This document shows positions 54,846 through 64,000 of a stretch of 64,000 bases of DNA, piece by piece. Origin of the DNA: Steinernema hermaphroditum (taxonomy: Eukaryota; Nematoda; Chromadorea; Rhabditida; Steinernematidae); the NCBI GenBank assembly GCA_030435675.1, contig CM059621.1, forward strand, positions 930,001-994,000, read 5' to 3'. The notes beneath the pieces are model-generated. The model worked only from the letters and a program-made list of their open reading frames with translations, was not told where the DNA came from and searched no databases. Made by a program: the position numbers and the translations under genes. How positions within the stretch are numbered: the first letter of the stretch is position 1; each line of letters opens with the position of its first letter.

Positions 54846-56134
54846 CCACATTTTTCTTCTCTGTATGCGCGAATTACTAAATGATGTCCACAAAACTGGG
54901 ATTTTAGCCCTTTCACATGCAGATCTTGGTTAACTGCTTTGGTCGTACTACTGTATACTCTAAGTTCTCCTCGTGACTTTCTTCTTTTCCTAGTTCCCTC
55001 ATTTTTTGCATTTCCGATAATTTCCTCCCAATTAGACGTGTGACCTCAAATTCCATCACATTTCGACAAATCGCCATTGCCGCCGAAGAGGCGAACACCT
55101 GTCGCCACACCGGTAATTAAAGTTCGTATCGTGCGCCTCCAAAAACCCACAATCGCGGCCTTGAGGGTGTGGTCCGGCCATTTACAACCTCCCGAATTGA
55201 GCATCAGTCCAGGAGATCCCCCACTGAGTGTAGATGAGACTGAATGGGTTTGATGATGGTGGATTCAGGACAACGAACCAACTCTATCTATGTGTTTATT
55301 GTAATGGCAGCTTAGTTTTTGAGAAAGTAGGTCTAAGAGAAAGGAATGGAGATTAGCCCTTTGCTGTGCTCTAGCGCCCAAGGTAGGGTGATGCATATAA
55401 GATATACGGACCTTTATGACCTGTCAAATTACCCATCCAAAGGTCAGATCGTCCTGAGGGAATTTGTTTTCGCGAACCTGTTCGCGCCCTCCGGCACGCC
55501 CGTTACGGAGCCGTAAATCATCATTAACCTGTCAGGGGATGCATTCACGCACACCTTCTTATCCTCGCCATCGCCGTTATTCGACACGATAAGCGTCGCG
55601 ATTTGGGCGCTATAGAAGTTGTGACACCTGGCTCCGCGAATTCAACCCAGCGGGCGGCTTTTTGACGTTGTTTGGAAAGTTATTCATATTGGCATCGTCC
55701 TTTCGAAAGTGTCGCGCCAGTGTCACACGTTGATATGCGTGCGTGTTTGCTTTGATGCGCGTGTGGATGACATTGAATGGAAGTGGCTGTGTGCCGGGAA
55801 GTGCAGAAATTTCGGGCGGAAGTCGGGGATTATCGGATTTTTATATGAAAGAGGCCGGCATTCCGCCACCCTCTTTAAGCACATTATGTGTCAGATGGGA
55901 GTGGGGCGATGTTTTGAGTGGTGATTTATGCGGCGTTTCTACAACGCCCGGCGGCGTTCGAATGCAAATTTTAGTGAGTTGTTCCTGGGGTGTTTAGGGA
56001 TCACGTCAACTTGCCCAAAAACGATGTGTATGTATGTATATTTTCTTGTTTTAGGTGACTGGAGTGGTCGTTTCTTTTAATCCCATCGCTCGCCTTTTAA
56101 TTACCCATTTCTATAGCATGTCCTGGACATAGAG

Positions 56135-56222
56135 ATGCCGACGAGTCTGGTCTCACGAGGCACCTGGATTCGAGCTCGATAGATTTTTGGGGGATCGAGC
56201 CCGAACTCGATCGGCATCACTG
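56135..56222 (-). repeat. Dispersed repeat with a relative at 46489-46560
   Basis: Read on the minus strand: GTGATGCCGATCGAGTTCGG, CTCGATCCCCCAAAAATC and so on. The plus-strand copy at 46489 reads GTGATGCTGGTCGAGTCCGA, with CTCGATGCCCAAAAACCC in the same order. The ends of this copy (GATGCCGACGAGT and ACTCGATCGGCATC) are also weak inverted repeats, suggesting a small foldback element. Confidence 0.4.
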
Positions 56223-58748
56223 ACTAAACAAGATTTTTAGGCAGATTTCGCTCATTTCACTCTAAGACATCAGTACTCCCAGAGCGGAACGGCCATCTGC
56301 CGTTGCAAATTCTAAGGCATAAACATTAAAGATTAATAGCACCATTATTAAAATTAGCCGAAAGCCATCACATTACAGCTGACGGCACCCGATTCGGTCG
56401 GGCCTGGTACAAACTTAGCGACAGGACACTGGCATGAGCTGCCATCCATTCTTTAACTGATGGTTAGAATCTCAAAGACGAAGTTCACTCGCTACTTGAA
56501 TAGCCGTAGCAAGTAGTTCTTTTGGGAATGCTCTGGAACATAAAACTTAGGTCACAGGGCGGCAAGAAGCAACCCTACTGAAGCTAAAGGATTTGAATCT
56601 GGATCTTTTGCATCTGTGGGACTCCTTTCAAAAAGTTGAATAGCCTTTCTCCTTGATCTTTTGTGCTTCTTGCTTCGGGACACGTCAGAAATAATGCGGC
56701 CAGATGACAAATCTAGAGCTTTCGCTTAGCAACGTCGTTTCCACTTTGACCACTTACAAGGTGGCGCTTAAATACACAAATAAAAACACTAAAATGCTAA
56801 AGAATGTGGTTTCGAGGATGGAGAAGGATAAAAAAATTGTTGGGTTGTCTGGAAAAGGAAAAGGATCTTAACTTTTCAGATATTAATACCACAAAGAGGT
56901 CTGCAATTTGATGCTTCCTGTGGGCATAGTCAATCGTGATCGTGTGACAAATCGGCTGTCAGACATCATCTGCGATCTGTAAGTAATCTGTAAGCCATTT
57001 TTCTAGGGACAGTATTTCTCCTTTTGTTATTTGCACAACTAGAAATATTAGTTTCTTTGTGAGGAAAAAACGATTTCTGGGAACAGGGAGAAGATCACGC
57101 GTGCCTTAATTGGAAAAGGCTACAGCTTCTTGAGACTACAGCAAACCGTACTATTCCCAGTTCTGATTGTCCACTTCCCAATCACATTCCCACGAAATCA
57201 CCAATCCGATCGCTTAAAGGTCTGACCTTTTTATTTGCATACTTCCCGCGGGCGGTGTCGAGAGTGACGGCTGTTGAGATTAATGGCCGTCTTTAGCGTT
57301 AGCGATGCCCGTTGTAGTTACTTTCAGCCATTTTCCGAGCAAATTGGCCGCCGTTCCTCCTCCTTCTCCGGCACTCCGCTCCACATTTAGCCGTTCTTCT
57401 AATGTATGCATGCATTGTGGATAAGCCGGCGCTTCCCGGGACGCCTGGCGCTAATTTGATTTCCGCTGACACCTCTCCAGCGCCGAGTCAATTGGCCGTG
57501 CAATTCCGCGGAAATGTCTCGCCTTGTTGAGTAATAATTACCCACTTGACACTGCGGCGCTCGGGCTTATAGCCGCGCGCGCTTCATCTCGCAACAGGTC
57601 ATTTGGCGCGCCCATCGCAGATGATGTCTGACAGCCGATCTATGTACCCGGCCCGGACGTCCGATGAGTGAGTGAGTAATCGGCCACTGGCGGCACGGGT
57701 GGGTTGTTAAGTAGCTGCTGAAGTTGTATAATATGTTACTCTTTGGCTGCCCCGGGCTGGATACCCAACGGTGTTTGAATAGTGTTAGCCTCCGGTGGCC
57801 AGCGGTTGTTTGCTCAAGCGTTTCGCTTGGGATGTGGCCGCCGCTCCTCTGGACACTGACCGGCGACGACGACAGGCGATGGCCAATTGTTGAACTGTTT
57901 GTTGTGAGCGTTTTATTCGCGGCTTTATGTGCTCGCAGACACCTTAAGCCATCGGCTTTCATCTGGCCTTTTCACAACTTTTCAGTTTTACTATATTTGT
58001 TTGGTTTTGTGTGTAGGCATATAAGTCACATGTAAGCTGATTGCATTCCACCGCTGATCACTATCCAGGTGACTATCATCACATTCCGCTGAGCTGGAGA
58101 GTATGTAGTGCTTTCTGTTTAGTTTTAGTCCCATCTTGTGACCCTCTAAACCGTCTCTCCCCTCTTCGCCACTGATCCTTCCATTTCAAGAGTGTTTTTC
58201 ATACAAAAAGAGCCCTAATTTCCAAGTTTATTGGTAACTGATTTCATGTCCTTTTTGGAGTTTTGACGATTTCATATTGACCGTATCTAACTCGTCAATG
58301 TCACCTCAAAATCGGACGCAATGTTTAATTGACTGACCAAATTTAACGCCAGACTGAACTGGATACAATACGGCCAATCTAAATGTGTCCGTTCGATGTC
58401 AGCTGTTCTGGATGCTTGTCATTAATCAGTGACCGGCTCGTTGTCTCGTTGTAGGAGTGAAAACAAACGAGGTGATCGTCGCCCTCAGTGATTCATGTCT
58501 CTCAAAACTCGGTTGGAAAACAGCTTGCTCATAGAAAATGACCTGCCCAGTCAAAAAAGCCTTCTAGAGAGTTAATCGACTGAAAGGTCATCGACAAAGA
58601 GGATCCCGCATTTGAGCCTCCAGGTTGTAGGTTTCTGTTAATATAATATTTCACTTTTTTTTATAAGGGAACCTTCCAAAGTGTCCAACTTAGATCAGAG
58701 TTCGGTCCCCCTCCAGTCACAGCCTGTCTTTCTTTGTATCTTCGACAT

Positions 58749-59163
58749 GGATCTTTTTCTCTATGGATCCATTTTTCCAAAAAGGAATTTTAAGTCTGTC
58801 GTGAATTCGATGAGACGGTGGAACTACGGCTCCCTGGTGTTCCAGGCCTTCTGGGAGCCGGGGCGATCATTGCGCCAACAACGACGGCCGAGAACGACCG
58901 CTCACTCAACTCAATCGGCTCAGACAGCCTCAGAGAGAGCGAGCGGACGACCCGACCGATCGCTGGGGACACAAATGAAAGACCTAGATAGTCTCTGGAA
59001 TCAGCTCTTCGCCTCTCTGTTGCCCGCGCACACTAATGGGATCGCCGTACTCTACTCTGATGTGCCGAAGTCAGAAGAAGACCGGCGACTACGGAGTGAT
59101 AATGTGTTTCTTGTGCATATATATGACGTCTCGCAAGGCGTAAGCCTTAGATACGAGAAATAA
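58749..59163 (+). other. Open stretch of uncertain coding status
   Basis: Two plus-strand frames are open across a GC-rich block. One (from ATG 58749) runs to TAA 59163. The other reads EFDETVELRLPGVPGLLGAG, AIIAPTTTAENDRSLNSIGS and DSLRESERTTRPIAGDT to a TAG near 58997, and has the more protein-like codon use. It could be entered through CTGGTGTTCCAG or TTTTAAG. No donor, partner exon or family is evident. Three copies of TAAACTCG follow at 59161-59185. Confidence 0.22.
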
Positions 59164-59299
59164 ACTCGTAAACTCGTAAACTCGTGAATTCGATACTTGT
59201 ATTCCAATCGGTTAACTATATTCATATTGGAATTCTGGAAACGGACGTGAAGACAAAGAAAAACCTGCAAGACAGACAAAAAAAAACCGAAAAGAAAAT

Positions 59300-59372
59300 G
59301 AATATTGGCATGGGGGATTCGAACCCTGGTCTACAAACTACTAGGCGAAAGACTTACCTGGTCAACCACATA
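59300..59372 (-). repeat. tRNA-like sequence, minus strand
   Basis: On the minus strand TGTGGTTGACCAGGTAAGTC and CAGGGTTCGAATCCCCC have A-box/B-box spacing, and the T arm pairs. The acceptor stem does not close convincingly. Probable tRNA pseudogene or SINE head. Confidence 0.4.
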
Positions 59373-59944
59373 AGCAGAAGCTGCTATTTCGGCAATTGTG
59401 CCTATATCCGTGTCTACCCTCGCTTAACTTTTGAAGGGTTTTTCGAAGGTTTGACCAGGTGGGGGTATAAGCCGATGGCTTTTGGAGCTAACGTTCATTA
59501 CTATCTGTGTGTGCATCTGAAGCGGACACTTCGGAAGATTCCTTTGTCAGAAAACTGGTTCGATCATTGTTTCGACCGTTACTGTATTTAATGAACAATA
59601 AACTTCTTCGCTACAATCAAATACACTTTTTTGCAAAAGTCAAAACTCACTTCTTAATCCACTCATTAACATCGCCCTTGCACTGCCCCACGCAAACCAG
59701 TCCGCGCGCCTCTCCCGCGCCGTTTCTTGTCATGTTCATCACTCGTGTTTGCATTTGTTCCTCCGGCGGAAATTCGATCATCCAACAGTTGGCACTCTCA
59801 GCCCTGCTCCAAGCGCTTCATGTTTCAGATTTGCGGAGATATGCGTAAGCGGAGAAGAACGTAGGAAGTCGTACTTTTGTCCACTCTCCTCGGCATAATA
59901 CTTCCAAAGCTTTAATCTCTTCTTTCAACGTCATCGATCTCAAC

Positions 59945-62900
59945 ATGCCTAGCCAAGAGCACAAAATCACCGTTGGCGCATATTGCACCACCCTCGAGGA
60001 CTATCTGCAGTATTTACAACTCCAAAAGGACGTTTCTCAGGCGCGTGACTCCGATAAGGATGTCACCGATGGAGCACGCCCTGTTGGAGTTGAAAGTCCG
60101 CTGTTGGAGGACGAAACCGACCCATCGTCGTCGTCCGCTGACTTCTGCTACGACTCGGAATACAGCAGCACTGGTTCCTCATCGTTATCAACTCAGCAAG
60201 TAAGTTGTATTTTTATGCGAAAATTTGTTGGTTCGCTCTTGCTATGAAACACAAAACCAAGCATTGTTACTCACAATCGCAATCACAATTTTTATGAGTT
60301 CAACCGGTATAAAGCCGTTTCAACTGTTAGGCACTTTTTCCGGTTTGGGCCGCTCTGCGTCATTCCTACCTAACGCGTCTAATCTGGACGCCGCTTCTGG
60401 GATTTTGATCCTCCGGATATTACAGTTTGGTTCATCGCTGGCTAATCGGTAACGAAAGGACCTCTACCAAAAGCATATAGGGAATATTGGGTTGATGCAT
60501 TGAAAATGAGCCCCTTGGTAAACATCCTTTATTTTTGCAATATTTACTCCTGGGGTATAATTGATTGGTGCGTTGTTGAGTACATTTAGCTCTCACTCTA
60601 CATCATCATTGGCGGCTTGTCCGTTACATTCCTCTTGATGTTGGGGGTCTATTTTGTTTTTATGATCATTTTTTGGCACCTCGAGATGGCGAAATACGAA
60701 GTGATGTATGGACTTCCTATGGTAGCATTTGTGTGATGGACGGTGACTGCCTTCTACCACGTACATCCTTGGTTCTTGCCTATTGAATGCACCTACCGCT
60801 GCGGTCGTCGTATATCACAGCATGGGCTAACTCAAAAAGATGGCCGTTTCGGATCACCATGTTCCATCAACTCCAATGTTTCCAAATGGTTAAGTACTAT
60901 AACAGGGAACGGGGACATGCAGCAGATAGCCATCGCTCACAGCTATCATGCCCACATAGTGACTTCACGAGCTCATTTCTACTTTAAGGAAAAAGAGGCC
61001 AAATGTAGAAAAAATGGCCCTTGTATTCCTAAAAAATACGACTCTCCGAGGCCGTGTATTTTCAAGTTGACCCCCACAAAGGCTCTCCACTTTGAGCTGT
61101 GAGACTCATGTTCGTTGTTCGTATAGAGCTCTGTTAGCTCTATCTTACTGTCATCTGTACGCGTCCGTAAATGAAGATATCAGAGAAAGCCACTGAGAAT
61201 AAGGTGAAGAGGTCGAAAATTTGACCAAAACCATTTTTCGATTTTAAACCTCGGGTACTCTACGAACGAGGAATCCGAATGCGGGCCATAAAGTGGGCTG
61301 AAGTTGCTGATGCTAGCGGCAAATACCTTGATTAGATTGTGTGCCTTTTTGGTAATAAATATCTACTTTCAAAAAGGCTCATTTATTATGCATCAACCCA
61401 ATAGCTTATCTGAAATTTCGTGGAGTTCGGTGGCTTGATCTCCCGCTTCACCCTGCCCCATAGGAACCAAAAAGTAATGATAATTATTCTGGTTTCACAA
61501 CAGTGACTACGGTAGCCGCAAAAGGCGGCTGGAATCTTCCATGTTGACATATAAGTGACATGAGAATTGACGGGAATAGTGGAACATGTCAATTTTTGAT
61601 ATGACGACTTTCAATGAGGAGCCTCATGGGAATGCGCATATCTTCAAAGCGACAAGATTGGCATGTTGCATGTCACACGCATGTTAAAGCTCGCATCACC
61701 GCTTCAACGTAATCCTTACTTGCGAGGATGGTTAATCGTTTGCCAAAAGCTCCACAGGGAACTTTGTTAAAAATAAGGCATTCATTCTTTTTTTGGGCAA
61801 CGTAGCGAGGTATAGCTTTCGAATCACTATGCTGAGGTACTTAAACGCTTACCATACTCGTAGTCTCCTTCAAAAGAGGGGAACCTTGTAGGAGAACCAA
61901 ACATCCGTGTTTTTTGAACACATTTGCATCTCGATTTTCAGACCAACGCCTACGTACGATTAAAAAGAAGCGATCACAAGATGGGTGTCGAAAACGTCGT
62001 AACATGGAAGAGGATCTCCGCCGTACTTTGCCTCGGAATGGTCATTTTGACGCTATTATCAATTGGATTCTTCGTAGCCATGCTCATTGTTGGAAACACC
62101 AAATGTGATACTCAGCCTCCCAAGCCCCTGCCCACCCCTGGGAATCCTTACGAGTTCGTCATCTACGAAAACAAGACCAAGGTAAGCACATCTTTTATCG
62201 TCTTCGAACTGTATTTTCGAAATTGTAGAGTGACGCCATCAGCGCCCAACTCATGGCGCACATCAACTCCACAAGAATCAGGGACAACATTCGCTGGTTG
62301 GCGTCTGACGTCCACGTCTCTGGAACTCCAGAGAACATGGCAGTTATGGATAGATTGGCTGAAGAGTATCGGAAGTTAGGACTGAAGGTGGACGTTCGAG
62401 AATACGAGGTGCTGCTCAGCTATCCGGACTACAGCGTTCCAAATACGATTGAACTGAAAACTGGGAAAGGATGGTGGCAGTTGTCGAATGGACTGGCAGA
62501 GAGGTTGGGCCCGAAGGAGGCTAGGAAAGAGCAGGCAGATCCCAGGGCACTTCTGTATTTTAACGCCTATTCGGGAAATGGATCTGTGGAAGGGGAGATC
62601 GTCTACGCGAACTACTGTCGAGATGAAGATTTCGCTGTGCTCATGAAGGTAAGCAGCTGATCTCATATTTTCATTAGTACAGGACCAAGAAATTAGGGCA
62701 TAAAGCCGTTTCAACACCCCAGAATCTGGACTGTTCATTAAATGAAATAAACGCGGCTGCGCACGAATTCGCACGCTCTAGATACTAAAAGCCAAGTAGC
62801 CCTGCGGACGGCAAGATTGGTGTTCAGAAAATAGGCTAAAAACCACTTAAAACTGTGAAGAAACGCAAGCATCCCCAGGGACATAGTGGTAGTAGACCGG

Positions 62901-64000
62901 TTTGATCACAACTGTCTGTGTGGCTTATTGGGAACGCGTTTCGTTTATAAGCGAGCAGAGCCGGGTTCGATCCCCTTAGGGGTCCTTAATTTGTCTGGGT
63001 GTCTTACCCGGAAAAACATACACACAAACAGACCAACGGGCCCGTCGGTTCTCCGGAATATATTTCATCCAAAATATTCGTGATCCCAAAAGCTGAGACC
63101 TACGTAATTTCCTCAATAAGCTTCCATTAGAGCCTGTACCCTAAACTTCATGACTATTTCAGAAGGGAATCGACATCAAAACACGAATCGTCCTCTGCCG
63201 CTACGGTGACATCTTCCGCGGCGACAAAGCCAAGAACGCGCAGATGTACGGCGCTGTCGGTGTTATCATCTACACGGATCCACACGACTACGCACCCAAC
63301 TACGCAAAGGACCATCTCGCTTTTCCCGATCAGATCTGGATGCCGCCGAGTGGCGCGCAGCGAGGAAGTCTCCTCAAGGGTGACGGCGACCCACTGACAC
63401 CTTTCTACCCATCGAAAGAGTACACTTACCGTAGTGAAACGATCGATTCAATCAAGGAGCGCTCCGTGATTCCCGACGTGCCTGTCATGCCCATAGGCTA
63501 TCGAGATGCTGTCAAGATCATGGCCTCCCTGAACGGACCTGAAGTCACTGAATCTACTTGGCAGGGGGCCATGAATGCGACCTATCGATATACCGGTATT
63601 GCGACGTTCCGTCTTACCGTAAGAAGCAGCCTGGAGAAGAGGCTGATCAAGAACGTCATAGCCACGATGCCCGGTGCTGTGGAGCCCGATCGATGGGTGA
63701 TGTTCGGGAATCACGTCGATGCCTGGGTCAAGGGCTCAGTGGACCCGAACTCTGGAACTGCTGTGCTTCTTGAGATGGCTAGGGCTACGGTAGAAGTGGC
63801 TAATAAGACCGGCTGGCGACCTAGGAGGTCTCTAGTGTTCTGTCAGTGGGATGCCGAAGAATTTGGGCTTATTGGCTCTACTGAATACGTCGAGGAGTTC
63901 CTGAAGCCCCTCCAGCAGAGAGCCGTGGCCATGATCAATGTCGACAACATCAACGGAAACAACACCTTGTCCATCAAGGCTGTGCCTCTTCTCTACGAAT
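59945..64000 (+). CDS. gcp-2: Glutamate carboxypeptidase II (NAALADase/FOLH1-like), 5' part
   Basis: Type II membrane zinc peptidase of family M28B that removes C-terminal glutamate from substrates such as N-acetylaspartylglutamate or folyl-polyglutamate. Exons 59945-60199, 61942-62181, 62229-62648 and 63163-64000+ join in phase 0. The window ends inside the fourth, after 584 codons. The layout is a cytoplasmic tail of about 109 residues, a membrane helix at about 110-136, a stalk, then protease and PA domains (RIVLCRYGDIFRGDKAKNAQ). Metal and catalytic residues are present: H489 in FGNHVDAW, D499 in VDPNSGTA, E537/E538 in WDAEEFGLIGS, D566 in INVDN. These match human H377, D387, E424/E425 and D453 in order and nearly in spacing. 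The last His ligand lies beyond the window. Several N-glycosylation sequons (NKT, NST, NGS, NAT, NNT) fit an extracellular domain. The tail is longer than in human GCPII. Confidence 0.93.
60200..61941 (+). other. Intron 1 of the carboxypeptidase gene
   Basis: 1.7 kb. Open frames such as 60743-61102 have no splice or family support. An in-frame ATG at 61981 in exon 2 (MGVENVVTWKR) suggests this intron, or its 3' end, could carry a second promoter for a short-tailed isoform, but no motif proves it. Confidence 0.5.
62880..62995 (+). repeat. tRNA-like sequence in intron 3 of the carboxypeptidase gene
   Basis: TGTGTGGCTTATTGGGAACG (A-box-like), a TCGTTTATAAGCGA hairpin, then CCGGGTTCGATCCCC (B-box-like) in order over about 65 bp. 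The outer stem is not convincing. Degenerate tRNA or SINE. Confidence 0.4.

Larger units (their letters stand above)
53789..58680. other. Intergenic, no gene recognised
   Basis: Holds a tRNA-like sequence near 54786-54845, GC-rich islands near 55.45-55.98 and 57.2-57.96 kb (the latter with ATTTGCAT at 57233 and TAATAATTA), and a dispersed repeat copy at about 56135-56222. Open frames in the islands occur on both strands and lack splice support. Confidence 0.5.

Noticed and set aside
60743..61102. 119-codon frame in carboxypeptidase intron 1
   Set aside because: No splice sites, AT-biased codons and no family; it lies wholly inside a well-defined intron.
1..64000. CRISPR arrays, prokaryotic operons, rRNA genes, telomere repeats
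   Set aside because: Looked for and not seen; gene structure is plainly eukaryotic, with no regular spaced repeats or TTAGGC tracts.

Overview
The window is nuclear DNA from a nematode. Introns have GTAAGT/GTGAGT donors and TTTTCAG-type acceptors, and one intron is only 43 nt. Short genes have an acceptor directly before the ATG (cis or spliced-leader) and AATAAA poly(A) signals. The recognisable proteins match nematode families. One two-exon gene resembles an F-box-like family that I associate loosely with clade IV nematodes such as Steinernema, but I cannot fix the species.

Layout. About 1-42.4 kb is a single large + strand gene, a SynGAP/RASAL2/DAB2IP-type Ras GTPase-activating protein (C. 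elegans gap-2). I joined eleven exons (17127-42018) whose phases agree throughout, giving an open frame of 1055 aa with PH-like, C2 and RasGAP domains and a C-terminal coiled coil. Two further candidate first exons (6951-7056; weaker, 10636-10861) lie upstream in the phase needed to enter exon 2. The long introns hold a maT-like (DD37D) mariner element with perfect inverted repeats and one in-frame stop, small TA-flanked MITEs, three tandem duplications and several GC-rich islands that look regulatory or exon-like.

Downstream of gap-2 come a compact F-box-like gene (43082-44015), a tRNA-Glu(CTC) gene (44279-44350), a doubtful 39-aa ORF (45688-45807), a 65-aa single-pass membrane microprotein on the minus strand (46750-46947), a 90-aa ORF of unknown function (47493-47765) and a three-exon secreted glycoprotein built from three internal repeats (47979-49702). 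From about 49.8 to 59.9 kb I recognise no gene, only repeats, tRNA-like fragments and GC-rich islands. The last 4 kb hold the 5' part of a glutamate carboxypeptidase II (NAALADase/FOLH1-like, C. elegans gcp-2 family) that runs off the window.

Repeats. The most distinctive element is a roughly 260-290 bp foldback element flanked by TA. Its arms each carry a tRNA-like B box (GGTTCGAATCC). Three good copies lie at 14.5, 48.7 and 50.1 kb, and a decayed cluster lies at 3.8-4.6 kb. One copy sits in an intron of the secreted-protein gene. At least nine other degenerate tRNA-like sequences are scattered through the window. The protein genes do not form one pathway: gap-2 acts in Ras/Rap signalling, and the carboxypeptidase is a cell-surface zinc peptidase.
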